In this document: one piece after another, positions 1-8,387 of the stretch | How the letters are laid out: the number at the start of each line of letters is the position of its first letter | Position numbering within the stretch: the stretch's first letter is position 1 | Origin: Paenibacillus montaniterrae | GTDB lineage: Bacteria > Bacillota > Bacilli > Paenibacillales > Paenibacillaceae | Direction: 5' to 3' | NCBI RefSeq assembly: GCF_018403185.1 | Contig: NZ_BOSE01000010.1 | Coordinates: forward strand, 164,883 to 228,882 | DNA length: 64,000 bases | The notes under the pieces: model-generated | What the model saw: only the letters and a program-made list of their open reading frames with translations | The model's database searches: none | Told to the model about the DNA's origin: nothing | Made by a program: the position numbers and the translations under genes

Positions 1-1032
1 GGAACGATTGGCAGCACGAAACAAGAGCATGCCATTGATGTGAATAGCTCAGGCTCTTATACGATCATTGAGCAGTATAGGGAGCTGTATGATGGGCAGG
101 CGGCATTCGATTCGATGCAGCCAATGAACATTTTAAGTGAAAATTTGCTGGTAGAGCAGTGGTTGAGCTTGGCGCAAAGCATTCGCAGCATACCGCAGGA
201 ACAATATGCGGGCATTATTGTTACGCATGGTTCCGATACGCTCGCATACAGTGCGGCGATGCTTGGCTACTTATTGTCAGCGACGCAAATTCCGATTGTG
301 TTAATAGCAAGCAACTATCCGCTGGAGGATGAGCGCGCCAACGGCATGCGCAATTTCAGACAGGCGGTGCAATGGATCGAGCAGGAGGCGCCTGCTGGCG
401 TGTTCGTCGTATATGAAAATGACAAAGGCGAGAGCAAGCTCTACCTGGCGACAAGAGTGATGCAATGCGAGACCTTTACCGACCAGTTTCGCAGCCCGTA
501 CGAGTTGACGCTTGGCACGCTGCAGGAAGGCAAACTGCTTCCACAGGCAGACGCGCGCAATCCTTCTCTTGCTCAGCTGGCGCCGGCTCAGCATCGCTGG
601 GTCGATGAGCTTGCTGAATTGCAGCAATTGGCTAGCGATATCCTTTATATTAAGCCTTATCCGGGCTTGAATTATGACTACTATCAATGGGAGCAGCGGA
701 AACCGCAGGCGATCGTACATGATCTGTACCACTCGGCTACGGCTTGCTCGCTGCCGCAAGGCTCGGCATCCTTGCCCGCTTTTATCCGCCGCTGCAAGCA
801 GCAGGGCATCGACGTGTACTTGACGCCGGTCAAAAGCGAAAGTGAAGCGCAGTATGCTTCGACCACTGCGCTGCTGGAAGCGGGTGCTGTGCTGCTGCCA
901 GGCATCGGGCCTGAAGCGGCACTGACCAAGCTCATGCTGGGATACTCCCTGCTGTCAAGCAGTGATGACATTAAAGCCTTTATGATAGGCGAGGAGCTCT
1001 ACTACGAGCTGCATCGCGAGCAACAGTCGTAG
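1..1032 (+). CDS. L-asparaginase, type I-like (5' end outside the window)
   Basis: Hydrolyses L-asparagine to aspartate and ammonia, probably in the cytoplasm. The frame is open from base 1 and begins with GTIGS, the end of the family's N-terminal TGGTI threonine motif, so only about the first ten residues are missing. The GTG at 40 is therefore not the start. The second signature, THGSDTLAYSAAMLGYLL, carries the other catalytic Thr/Ser-Asp pair and resembles AnsA-type (type I) enzymes more than secreted type II enzymes. Both other asparaginases in the window (14.7-18.0 kb) are exported and differ clearly from this one. The gene ends just before a strong terminator. Seen: motifs and open left edge. 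Inferred: cytosolic location, because the signal region is not visible. Confidence 0.85.
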   Translation, partial: GTIGSTKQEHAIDVNSSGSYTIIEQYRELYDGQAAFDSMQPMNILSENLLVEQWLSLAQSIRSIPQEQYAGIIVTHGSDTLAYSAAMLGYLLSATQIPIVLIASNYPLEDERANGMRNFRQAVQWIEQEAPAGVFVVYENDKGESKLYLATRVMQCETFTDQFRSPYELTLGTLQEGKLLPQADARNPSLAQLAPAQHRWVDELAELQQLASDILYIKPYPGLNYDYYQWEQRKPQAIVHDLYHSATACSLPQGSASLPAFIRRCKQQGIDVYLTPVKSESEAQYASTTALLEAGAVLLPGIGPEAALTKLMLGYSLLSSSDDIKAFMIGEELYYELHREQQS

Positions 1033-1044
1033 CTTAAAGAAGAA

Positions 1045-1096
1045 GGGGTGTTCAGAAAGTCAGCTTTCACTGACTCTTTGAACACCCCGTTTTTTT
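1045..1096 (+). terminator. Intrinsic terminator after the asparaginase gene
   Basis: GGGGTGTTCA (1045-1054) pairs with TGAACACCCC (1079-1088), with further pairing inside, followed by GTTTTTTT. Read on the other strand the same stem is followed by CTTCTTCTTT, so it may also serve the convergent sulfatase gene. Confidence 0.9.
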
Positions 1097-1104
1097 GCAT
1101 CCTA

Positions 1105-2985
1105 TTAATCTGTGTTTTTCACTTCATCCGGCTTAAGCGGCAGGCTGTTGACGTAGCTGTCTGACAGCTGCAATAGCTCTAGCGCGCGCTGGAATTCCTC
1201 TTCGGTTGCGATTCCGTTTTCTGAGCTGCTGCCAGAAAGCGAATAATGCTTGCCATCATCGTAGCCGCTGCCTGACAGGAACAGCTCCTCGCTAGTCAGG
1301 AATGAGCCTGTTGGCAAATAGTAGCGCTGTGGCAATAGATTATCCTCGTTATTGAATATATCCTGTCCGAAATGAATTTGATCCTCAAGCGAAATGTCCA
1401 TCAAGTTGGCAATTGTCGGCAATAGATCGACTTGGCCGCCAATTTGCTCAAAAACCTTGCCTTCCGTAACACCATCATTAATGACAACGAGCGGAATATT
1501 AATCATATCGGTATACGTGTAGTCACGTCCATAAATTTCCTTCATTAGCTCAAGCTCGCCTGAATTAAGCGAGTAAATTGGCAAGCCGAGATGATCGCCA
1601 TAAATAACAATCAAGCTGTCTTCCCATAAGCCTTTTTCCTTCAAATCCTCGACGAACTCGCCAAGCGCCTTGTCGGCATAATTTTGTGCAATCAGATAGT
1701 CGCCAACAAGCGTATCTTCATATCGCTCTGGCAATGTGATCAGCTTTTTGTCGTCCGGCATTGTGTACGGATGATGCGCAGTCATCGAAATGACCTGAGC
1801 ATAAAACGGATTGTCTGCTGCATCCATTTCCACAAGCTTGTCGACGGTTTTGCGATAAAGCACATCATCGGATGCACCGAAAAATACGGTATCTTCCTCG
1901 CCGAAAAATTTAGCATCATAATAATGATCGAAGCCTAGTGATTCGTACAGCTCGCCGCGATTCCAAAACTCTACGACATTCGTATGGAACGTCGCGCTTT
2001 CGTAATTGTGCTGCTTAAGCAATTTTGGCAAGCTAGGCAGCTCGCGATCGGCATACATTTGAGTAGCAGCGCCGCGAGGCGGAATATAAAGCGACGAATT
2101 GACAACGTACTCAGCATCGGATGTATTGCCTTGACCTACCTGCTGATAAAACTTATTAAAATAATAATTCTCATTGATCAGCTTGTTGAAATTCGGAGTA
2201 ATTTCCTGTCCTTCAACCTTAAGATTAACAACAAAATTTTGCAATGATTCCATTTGGATGATAATAAGATTTTTGCCCTTGGCCGAGCCCTTTAGTATTG
2301 GCTGCTCAGACGGCTTAATGTTTTTAATGTCGTAAATAGTTTGCTGGGTAATTTTTTCTGGTTCAACAAATTCCTGATCCTTGTTAGAAAAGATCATATA
2401 TGCTTCGTAGTTTAGAATGCCCATTTGCTCAGCTTTTACGATTTCATTCATGCTTGCGCGGTTTGGCACGATATTAAATAAGCAAGCAATTAGCGAAACA
2501 GTCATAATCGACAGCGCTACCTTGCGGCTGCTAGGCTTGTTAACCTTCATCTTCCAGTCCATATCGCCTTTTTTCTTAAACAAGAGGACAGCGAAAAATA
2601 CGATATCTGTAAAAATAAATAAGAAGTATGGATCCATCAATGAAAACACACTATTTTTTACCGCAGTTACTTGATTGACTTGTGCAAGTGCAAAGTATGT
2701 TACAATGACACCATAGTACTTGTAATACATGATCACGGCAAATAAAATAGTAGTCATGAGCAAATTCGCGATCAAATAATAAAGCATCTTTCTCTTCTTC
2801 GCGAAAGCTTCAATTAAACAGAAAACAATAAGCACAAATGGCAGCTCTTTTAAGAGCAGTGCCCAAGACGCGCCATTCTCAAAAATGACGAACCAAGCCA
2901 AAGCACTTTTTAGCAGCATGATCAACGAAAAGAATAAAATCGGCCGCATACTAAGAAGGCGTTTATAGCTATCGTTTAACACCAT
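1105..2985 (-). CDS. LTA synthase family membrane sulfatase
   Basis: Polymerises glycerol-phosphate (or primes it) onto a glycolipid anchor outside the membrane, the role of LtaS/YfnI/YqgS/YvgJ proteins. 626 residues: about five hydrophobic segments in residues 14-175, then an extracellular sulfatase domain from about 237. Motifs read: QMES with Glu246, a likely metal ligand; QGNTSDAE with Thr288, the expected catalytic threonine; and YGDHLG with Asp464 and His465 as metal ligands. Length is close to the usual 610-650. An RBS-like GAAGGGTAGGA lies before the ATG. It is divergent from a VanY-type carboxypeptidase and cardiolipin synthase, an envelope-building neighbourhood. Which paralogue (main synthase, primase or stress form) cannot be told from sequence alone. 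Confidence 0.88.
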   Translation of the reverse strand: MVLNDSYKRLLSMRPILFFSLIMLLKSALAWFVIFENGASWALLLKELPFVLIVFCLIEAFAKKRKMLYYLIANLLMTTILFAVIMYYKYYGVIVTYFALAQVNQVTAVKNSVFSLMDPYFLFIFTDIVFFAVLLFKKKGDMDWKMKVNKPSSRKVALSIMTVSLIACLFNIVPNRASMNEIVKAEQMGILNYEAYMIFSNKDQEFVEPEKITQQTIYDIKNIKPSEQPILKGSAKGKNLIIIQMESLQNFVVNLKVEGQEITPNFNKLINENYYFNKFYQQVGQGNTSDAEYVVNSSLYIPPRGAATQMYADRELPSLPKLLKQHNYESATFHTNVVEFWNRGELYESLGFDHYYDAKFFGEEDTVFFGASDDVLYRKTVDKLVEMDAADNPFYAQVISMTAHHPYTMPDDKKLITLPERYEDTLVGDYLIAQNYADKALGEFVEDLKEKGLWEDSLIVIYGDHLGLPIYSLNSGELELMKEIYGRDYTYTDMINIPLVVINDGVTEGKVFEQIGGQVDLLPTIANLMDISLEDQIHFGQDIFNNEDNLLPQRYYLPTGSFLTSEELFLSGSGYDDGKHYSLSGSSSENGIATEEEFQRALELLQLSDSYVNSLPLKPDEVKNTD

Positions 2986-3032
2986 ACATCCTACCCTTCA
3001 TCTAACTTATATATTCATGAAAGCTTCATAGA

Positions 3033-3041
3033 TGATATAAT
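3033..3041 (+). promoter_or_regulatory. Extended -10 promoter candidate for the carboxypeptidase gene
   Basis: TGA-TATAAT is a TGn-extended -10 element. No convincing -35 is visible. It leaves a leader of about 150 nt before the start at 3200. Confidence 0.4.
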
Positions 3042-3199
3042 ACTTACTTATTATGCTGTTATGTGTCGGCAATGTCAAAATCAATTAATTGTAAATTGCT
3101 CACAATTTAGCAAAGCAAGCAACGAAATAATAAGAATCGCCGCACTTTTCTTAAATGTGCTCGGCTTTTCGGGTGATCGCACAAGGAGGCAACATAGAC

Positions 3200-4084
3200 A
3201 TGAAATTAGGCAAGCTATTATTATTTTTACTATCTCTAGCCATATTAATCGCAGTAGTGGTTTATTTTGTAGATCAAAAACAGAAACAAACGGCAGATAT
3301 TCCTGTAAGTGAGTCGGAAGATAATATTAATAACGAGTTAACGCCTGATAAAGTTTCACCTGATGGACAAGATAATCCAACGCCTACTGATTCAGTTGAT
3401 TCAGGCAAGCAGGAGGAGCAGCCAGCAACTAATGAACCTGATTCTACGGAGCAGCCAGCAACAGAAGAACCGGATCAGCCGCAGCAGATTGAACCGGATA
3501 CAGATGCAGAAAGCATAAGTGTAATCGTTAATCCGAATTACAAGCTGCCAGATAATTACGAGCCAGAGGATCTCGTTTATCCGAATGTCCGCTTTATTTT
3601 TGAAGAAAAGATCGAAAAACGAATGTTGCGCGAGGAAGCAGCAGAGGCGCTCGAAAAGCTGTTTGAAGCAGCCGAGGTGGACGGCATCTATTTGGCTGGT
3701 GTATCCGGCTATCGTTCACAGAGCACGCAAACCGCCTTGTTCAATCGCTATGTCGAGCGAGACGGCTATGATAAAGCAAAAACCTACAGTGCAGAGCCTG
3801 GCACCAGTGAACATCAGACAGGACTGGCAATTGACGTAACAAGCAGCGACGGCAAATGCGCGGCGCAGGATTGCTTCGGCGGAACAGTAGAAGCGATCTG
3901 GCTGGAAAACAATGCTGCCGACTACGGATTCATCATTCGCTATCCTAAGGGCAAAGAGGATATAACAGGCTATAAATATGAGCCTTGGCATTTGCGTTAT
4001 GTAGGAGTGGAGCTGGCACAGCAAATTGATGAAGAAGGTTTAACCTTGGAAGAGTATTACGGTGCCGAGCCAGTAAAGCGTTGA
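3200..4084 (+). CDS. M15B-type D-alanyl-D-alanine carboxypeptidase (VanY-like)
   Basis: Removes the terminal D-Ala from peptidoglycan stem peptides. The start at 3200 is chosen because AAGGAGG sits 11 bases upstream; an earlier in-frame ATG at 3155 has no RBS. 294 residues: an N-terminal signal anchor (residues 4-22, very hydrophobic), a long acidic, Pro/Glu/Gln-rich spacer (about 28-105), then the peptidase domain. Metal ligands are readable: SEHQTGLAID gives His205 and Asp212, and EPWH gives Glu261 and His264; SGYRS precedes them as in the family. No resistance genes (vanS/R/H/A/X) lie nearby, so a normal wall-trimming role is more likely than glycopeptide resistance. The gene is followed after 32 bases by cardiolipin synthase and may be co-transcribed with it. 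Confidence 0.88.
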   Translation: MKLGKLLLFLLSLAILIAVVVYFVDQKQKQTADIPVSESEDNINNELTPDKVSPDGQDNPTPTDSVDSGKQEEQPATNEPDSTEQPATEEPDQPQQIEPDTDAESISVIVNPNYKLPDNYEPEDLVYPNVRFIFEEKIEKRMLREEAAEALEKLFEAAEVDGIYLAGVSGYRSQSTQTALFNRYVERDGYDKAKTYSAEPGTSEHQTGLAIDVTSSDGKCAAQDCFGGTVEAIWLENNAADYGFIIRYPKGKEDITGYKYEPWHLRYVGVELAQQIDEEGLTLEEYYGAEPVKR

Positions 4085-4116
4085 ACTGCATCCTACCTGT
4101 GAAGGAGAATTAGTGA

Positions 4117-5568
4117 ATGATTATCTGGCAGCAGATTTATATGATCATTACAATTCTTAATATTATTCTTGCCATGGCCATCATTTTTCTTGAGCGACGC
4201 AATATTAGTTCGACATGGGCATGGGTAATGGTATTATTTTTTATTCCTGTTGTAGGCTTCATTCTTTACCTTATCCTTGGTCAGAAATTTAAAAAGCGCA
4301 AGCTCGCCAAGCTGTTAGGGATTACGCCAAGCATGATCAGTGATTTGGTTAAGGAGCAGCATCGGCAGCTCAAATCGGGCGAATTGGATTTTGCAGGGCC
4401 TGAGGTTGAGCACTATGCGGACCTTATTTCGATGAATCTTACAACGGGTTACTCGCTGTTCACTTCGCGCAATGAAGTCGATATTTACACCGATGGCAAT
4501 AAAAAATTTGATGCTTTAATTAAAGATATTGAACAAGCCCAGCATCATATTCATCTCGTTTATTACATCGTTCGGGATGATGAGCTGGGACGACGGCTTA
4601 TGGGAGCGTTGACGAAAAAAGCGCGGGAAGGCATAGAGGTCAGGTTTTTGTATGATCATATAGGAAGCTCTAATCTGCCTAAAAAGTTCTTTAAAGAATT
4701 TCGTGCGGCGGGCGGGCTGGATGCTGCGTTTTTTCCGTCACGCATTCCTTACCTGAACTTTAAAATAAATTTCCGCAATCACCGCAAGCTGGTCGTGGTG
4801 GACGGACAGGTTGGATATATCGGAGGGTTTAACATTGGCGATGAGTACTTGGGCTTGAACAAGCACTTTGGCAAGTGGAGAGATACTCATTTGCGGATTA
4901 GAGGAGAGGCCGTTCTGCAAATGCAGGCCCAATTTATTATTGATTGGAGCATGGCATCTTCCAACAAGATTGAATTTAGCCCTGCTTATTTTCCAAGTGA
5001 TTATCCACAGCCTTCCAATCATATCGGCATTCAAGTTGTCGCCAGCGGACCTGATTCTGAATATCAGGAAATTAAAAACTCCTATATAAAAATGATTTAC
5101 GCAGCAAAGCAGACCGTATATTTGCAAACGCCATACTTCGTTCCCGACAGCAGCCTGCTTAACGCCTTGCGAACGGCGGCACTGTCCGGCAAGGATGTTC
5201 GGCTTATGGTTCCTAGCAAGCCGGATCATTTCTTCGTATTTTGGGCGACGCAGTCTTATTTGGAGGATTTGCTTTCTTGCGGAATTAAAATTTATTTGTA
5301 TGAAGCTGGCTTTCTCCATGCCAAAACCTTGGTTGTCGATGGCATGGTCGCCTCAGTCGGCACGGCAAATCTGGACATACGAAGCTTTAAGCTCAACTTT
5401 GAAATGAACGCCTTTATTTATAATCAAGAGGTAGCCACCCGCCTGGAAAATATCTTTATCGAAGACATGAAGGCCTCTCATTTGCTTACTCTAGAGGAGT
5501 ATCAGCGGAGGCCGCTGTTTAATCGGTTTAAGGAGTCGATATCAAGACTATTAAGCCCAATCCTTTAG
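4117..5568 (+). CDS. cls: Cardiolipin synthase (phospholipase D family)
   Basis: Condenses two phosphatidylglycerols to cardiolipin and glycerol in the membrane. 483 residues, the usual length. Two N-terminal membrane helices (about residues 4-24 and 35-56) precede two PLD domains. Both HKD motifs are intact: HRKLVVVDG (His222) and HAKTLVVDG (His401), each followed by the usual G-A/G-x-N segment. GAAGGAG lies 10 bases before the ATG. Together with the LTA-type synthase and the carboxypeptidase next to it, this forms an envelope-lipid and wall cluster. Two repeat elements and a third palindrome start directly after the stop codon. Confidence 0.92.
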   Translation: MIIWQQIYMIITILNIILAMAIIFLERRNISSTWAWVMVLFFIPVVGFILYLILGQKFKKRKLAKLLGITPSMISDLVKEQHRQLKSGELDFAGPEVEHYADLISMNLTTGYSLFTSRNEVDIYTDGNKKFDALIKDIEQAQHHIHLVYYIVRDDELGRRLMGALTKKAREGIEVRFLYDHIGSSNLPKKFFKEFRAAGGLDAAFFPSRIPYLNFKINFRNHRKLVVVDGQVGYIGGFNIGDEYLGLNKHFGKWRDTHLRIRGEAVLQMQAQFIIDWSMASSNKIEFSPAYFPSDYPQPSNHIGIQVVASGPDSEYQEIKNSYIKMIYAAKQTVYLQTPYFVPDSSLLNALRTAALSGKDVRLMVPSKPDHFFVFWATQSYLEDLLSCGIKIYLYEAGFLHAKTLVVDGMVASVGTANLDIRSFKLNFEMNAFIYNQEVATRLENIFIEDMKASHLLTLEEYQRRPLFNRFKESISRLLSPIL

Positions 5569-5573
5569 AGGTG

Positions 5574-5742
5574 GTTTAAAAATCCGACTTTGATGACGAT
5601 GTAATTGCGTTGTCGTGGATTCGACGGCGAATCTTGGACGCTAGCGAAAACTCCGGTGCTCACGTAGCTTTGTGCCTACGCTGCGCTCCTCGTTTTCTAC
5701 TAGCGTCCAAGCTTCTTGGTCCTGAAAGCCGAATTTTTAAAC
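5574..5742. repeat. Palindromic intergenic repeat, copy 1 (complete)
   Basis: About 169 bp forming an imperfect nested palindrome. Outer arms: GTTTAAAAATCCGACTTT (from 5574) against the complement of GAAAGCCGAATTTTTAAAC (ending 5742). Middle arms: CTTGGACGCTAGCGAAAAC (5633-5651) against GTTTTCTACTAGCGTCCAAG (5692-5711). The centre also folds (CGTAG with CTACG). No open frame across it resembles a protein. It shares long identical blocks with copy 2. Confidence 0.8.
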
Positions 5743-5761
5743 TTTTATTGGAAGAGAGGAT

Positions 5762-5950
5762 GTTTAAAAATCCGACTTTGATGACGATGTAACTTCTCTG
5801 TCGCTTAGTCGGCGGCGAATCTTGGACGCTAGCGAAAGGTTATGCTTCTGTAGTATGTTTCCTACGGAAACATTTTAGGTGCTCACGTAGCTTTGTGCCT
5901 ACGCTGCGCTCCTCTCCATCTAGTATCGTACCATCTTCTTGGTCCAGCAC
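5762..5950. repeat. Palindromic intergenic repeat, copy 2 (right arm missing)
   Basis: Repeats the left arm of copy 1 (GTTTAAAAATCCGACTTT, then TGATGACGATGTAA) and the core GGTGCTCACGTAGCTTTGTG / CCTACGCTGCGCTCCTC. An extra hairpin segment is inserted near 5840-5875 (TAGTATGTTTCC / GGAAACATTTTA). It ends with CTTCTTGGTCC but lacks the terminal GAATTTTTAAAC arm, so it is truncated or recombined against the next element. Confidence 0.75.
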
Positions 5951-5960
5951 TCAAAAGCTA

Positions 5961-6090
5961 CAGCGGAGGAGCTAAGCATCCGAAAAACGCAGTGGGTCGC
6001 CTTTAACATCGTAATGCTACCTTACAAATTCCAATATGAGAGCATTACGATTTAAAAAGCGACTGTAGGATGCTTAGCTCCGGAGCGCTG
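5961..6090. repeat. Second type of palindromic intergenic element
   Basis: A 130-bp imperfect palindrome unrelated to copies 1 and 2. Outer arms: CAGCGGAGGAGCTAAGCATC (from 5961) against GATGCTTAGCTCCGGAGCGC (within 6068-6090). Inner arms at 5996-6017 and 6041-6063 share GTCGC and ATCGTAATGCT. No coding potential was recognised. It lies just upstream of the perR/fur promoter and could end transcripts from cls, but there is no T-tract. Confidence 0.75.
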
Positions 6091-6193
6091 ATATGCTGCT
6101 GTCAATTGTCGCGCAAAATATGGCGATTGACGCAGCTTTTATACTATTTCCTGGGAAATGATGTCGAATGATGCATTCAGGAAGTTTATTGCA

Positions 6194-6231
6194 TTGACGT
6201 GACCTCTAATTAGATTTATACTAAGTCTAAT
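6194..6231 (+). promoter_or_regulatory. SigA promoter with overlapping 23-bp operator dyad (perR/fur)
   Basis: TTGACG (6194-6199), a 17-bp spacer and TATACT (6217-6222) make a near-consensus vegetative promoter. A dyad with 10-bp arms ATTAGATTTA (6209-6218) and TAAGTCTAAT (6222-6231), one mismatch, covers the -10. Its TTAGA/TCTAA ends and AT-rich centre fit a Fur/PerR-family operator, so self-repression is the simplest reading. Confidence 0.75.
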
Positions 6232-6252
6232 ATTTTGAAAGGCGGCAAAACT

Positions 6253-6645
6253 ATGGCTCAAAAACTCAATTTGACGGTACAGCGAAGAGCAATTCTTGAA
6301 GTCGTTCAGGAATCACATGATCATCCTACTGCGGCTGATATTATTGAGCGTTTGCGCGAAAAAGGCTTTAACTTTGCCTATGGTACGGTATACAACTCTT
6401 TACGCTATTTAACTGAGGTTCAGTTGATCCAGGAGTTGAAGCTGGGCGAATCGGTAAGTCGTTATGATGCGCGTACGGAGGAGCATCAGCATATTGTATG
6501 CACCTCCTGCGGCAAGGTAGAGGAGGTTCTTGTAGATATTCCGCAGGCATGGCTTGATCAAGTTTCCGAGCAAACGAAATACCGCATTCAGCATCCCCAT
6601 ATTGTGATGGAAGGGTTGTGTGAGCAATGCGCGACCAAGCAATAG
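6253..6645 (+). CDS. Fur family repressor, PerR-like
   Basis: Metal-dependent DNA-binding repressor. The start at 6253 is chosen for GAAAGGCGG seven bases upstream; the TTG at 6235 overlaps that RBS. 130 residues: an N-terminal winged helix (AYGTVYNSLRYL recognition region) and a C-terminal dimerisation domain with the structural zinc site CTSC and CEQC. The regulatory-site residues of B. subtilis PerR (H37, D85, H91, H93) are matched by DHPTA, YDA and EHQH. The residue matching PerR Asp104 is Glu here (CGKVEE), as in Fur proteins that do not sense peroxide. It probably represses itself through the dyad over its promoter. Its stop lies inside the next gene. PerR is likely by overall similarity; peroxide sensing is uncertain. 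Confidence 0.8.
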   Translation: MAQKLNLTVQRRAILEVVQESHDHPTAADIIERLREKGFNFAYGTVYNSLRYLTEVQLIQELKLGESVSRYDARTEEHQHIVCTSCGKVEEVLVDIPQAWLDQVSEQTKYRIQHPHIVMEGLCEQCATKQ

Positions 6646-7382
6646 ACGCTGATCGACTTCTCGAAGACAATAAGGTATGCAACTTGACGAAGCGAGTTAT
6701 GCTCGTTAGTCCGCTGCCTGAACGAGTGAATGGTCTGTTCGTTTCGCTTTCGATTGCTTGCTTTGATGTTTTTTCCTTGCATGAATTTAACGAGAGCTTG
6801 CTGTCATCGCTCAAGCCGGAGCTGATCATCTATGATGCCTTGCCGATGATGAACTCCTCGCATGAGCTGGAGCAGCTGAAGCGAGATCAAGCGCTGCTGC
6901 GCAATGTGGTTAACAATCATATTCCACTCCTTATTTTGCTGGATGAGCATGCCTTTAACGAGCGTGAGCAGCTAGGGGTGACGGGAAGCGAGTGGTTGGT
7001 ATGGCCAGCTGAGGCTGAACAGGCAATAGAGCGGATCAATCGATTGCTTGAGAGCCAGGCCAGCCTGACCAGCTTGCAGGATGTGCTGCTGTATAAGGAT
7101 CTTAAGGTCGATCTGAAGCGGATGATTGTCAGCAAGGAAGGCGAGCGAATTGAATTGACGAAAACAGAGTATGATTTGCTCGTGCACTTTCTAACCTCGG
7201 ACGGCTCCGTGCAAACAAGAGAGCTGCTGCTAGATATTATTTGGGGGCTGCAGTTTTATGCGGGCAGCAATGTTGTGGATGTGCATATTAAAAGCTTGCG
7301 TAAAAAGCTCGAGGACAGTGCTGTAGATCCGAAGTATATCGCGACGGTGCGAGGTGTCGGCTACCGTTTGGCTGATCAATAA
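6627..7382 (+). CDS. OmpR-type winged-helix regulator with degenerate receiver
   Basis: DNA-binding regulator of about 251 residues overlapping the perR/fur 3' end by 19 bases, hence translationally coupled. The C-terminal trans_reg_C domain (about 150-250) is clear: LTKTEYDLL, then VDVHIKSLRKKLE and TVRGVGYRL. The N-terminal half has a receiver-like fold with an Asp in LIIYDA, but the acidic pair expected after the first strand is replaced by MLVSPLP and the Thr and Lys switch residues are not evident. It is therefore likely phosphorylation-independent, and no histidine kinase is adjacent. An in-frame ATG at 6699 (MLVSPLP) is an alternative start. The link with the perR/fur gene suggests a role in metal or oxidative stress, which is inference. 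Confidence 0.75.
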   Translation: MRDQAIDADRLLEDNKVCNLTKRVMLVSPLPERVNGLFVSLSIACFDVFSLHEFNESLLSSLKPELIIYDALPMMNSSHELEQLKRDQALLRNVVNNHIPLLILLDEHAFNEREQLGVTGSEWLVWPAEAEQAIERINRLLESQASLTSLQDVLLYKDLKVDLKRMIVSKEGERIELTKTEYDLLVHFLTSDGSVQTRELLLDIIWGLQFYAGSNVVDVHIKSLRKKLEDSAVDPKYIATVRGVGYRLADQ

Positions 7383-7443
7383 AATGCAGAGCGGCGCAAT
7401 AGCCATTTCTCAGCTGCAACTCCATAGCAGCTGCTCAAATACG

Positions 7444-7491
7444 AAAAAGAGCATTTCTTGCCCGCGGCCGCGGATAAGAAATGCTCTTTTT
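7444..7491. terminator. Bidirectional intrinsic terminator
   Basis: AAAAAGAGCATTTCTT (7444-7459) pairs perfectly with AAGAAATGCTCTTTTT (7476-7491) around a GC-rich loop. U-tracts form on both strands, fitting the convergent genes on either side. Confidence 0.9.
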
Positions 7492-7542
7492 ACTGTATAA
7501 GCGGAATTATGCTGATCATTTGCTATATATGAGGAATACTGC

Positions 7543-8373
7543 TTATTGCGGTGAAGAATTAAGATCATGGCCAATCGTCGCATATTGCGAGGATACGAGC
7601 CAGAAGTTAAAGATAGAGCGCAGCAGTGGCAGCAGCTGATACAGAATAAAGCTAATCAAGCTAATCCATATCATCGAAAGAGCATGGACGGACAGGCTAA
7701 TCAGGCCGTACATCATCACAATAACAGCGCCAATGACAACTACCTTAACGACATGCTTCATGCCTTTTTGCAGCGATTCCAGCAGCGACAGCTGGGCACC
7801 GATGCCGAGCTGAATTAAGTAGCTAATTAGACTAATTGTGACAACCCACAGCAGAAACAGCAGCCAAACCCAGCCAGGCTTCTGTAAAATCGCGTACACG
7901 GCTGATGGATTGGCTTGAATGGAGAACAAGGGACGAATAAGCCATAGGAATGGCGCGATAATTGCAACACTCTTTATCCAATAGATGATTGTCATTGGCT
8001 TCCAGCAAGCGGCAATTCCTTTGCGGAATCGGGTATGCGGCTCGCCGCTGCTCATTCCATGTATGCTATAGTAAATCCCGCTTTGTAGAATTGGAGTAAT
8101 AAGCATACGCAACGCCAGCAGCGCGATTAATGCGTACAAATAAGGCACAATCATATCTGTTTTCAGCAGCTGGAATTGAATCTCCGCCCAAAATAACTGC
8201 AGCGCGTCTGCATTCATCGAGACAGCTGGATAACGCTGTAGCAGCGGCGTTACGATATGGTCGATAGCTCGAAACAGCACAATGCCCCAGATTGCTTGAT
8301 ACATAAAGTTCAGCACAATAATTTTGAAATGCCGCCTTGTAATGCTCCAGCCCTGACGCAGCTTTTGAGACAT
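7543..8373 (-). CDS. Polytopic membrane protein of unknown function
   Basis: 276 residues with about six hydrophobic segments (roughly residues 17-35, 75-100, 126-146, 169-190, 207-228, 232-252). The N-terminus is basic and amphipathic (QKLRQGWSITRRHFK), as in predicted integral membrane regulators. No catalytic motif was recognised. TAAGGAGGTGATTAT gives an excellent RBS six bases from the ATG. The gene lies downstream of the M1 peptidase on the same strand, separated by 66-bp tandem repeats that would form its mRNA leader. An operon with the peptidase is possible; the family is unknown to me. Confidence 0.6.
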   Translation of the reverse strand: MSQKLRQGWSITRRHFKIIVLNFMYQAIWGIVLFRAIDHIVTPLLQRYPAVSMNADALQLFWAEIQFQLLKTDMIVPYLYALIALLALRMLITPILQSGIYYSIHGMSSGEPHTRFRKGIAACWKPMTIIYWIKSVAIIAPFLWLIRPLFSIQANPSAVYAILQKPGWVWLLFLLWVVTISLISYLIQLGIGAQLSLLESLQKGMKHVVKVVVIGAVIVMMYGLISLSVHALSMIWISLISFILYQLLPLLRSIFNFWLVSSQYATIGHDLNSSPQ

Positions 8374-8387
8374 ATAATCACCTCCTT

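Noticed and set aside
3200..4084. Vancomycin resistance determinant
   Set aside because: Only a VanY-type carboxypeptidase is present. Without vanH, vanA/B or vanX it is more simply a housekeeping wall enzyme.
5610..5792. Short open frame in the palindromic repeats
   Set aside because: Lies entirely in the repeat sequence, without RBS or protein-like pattern.
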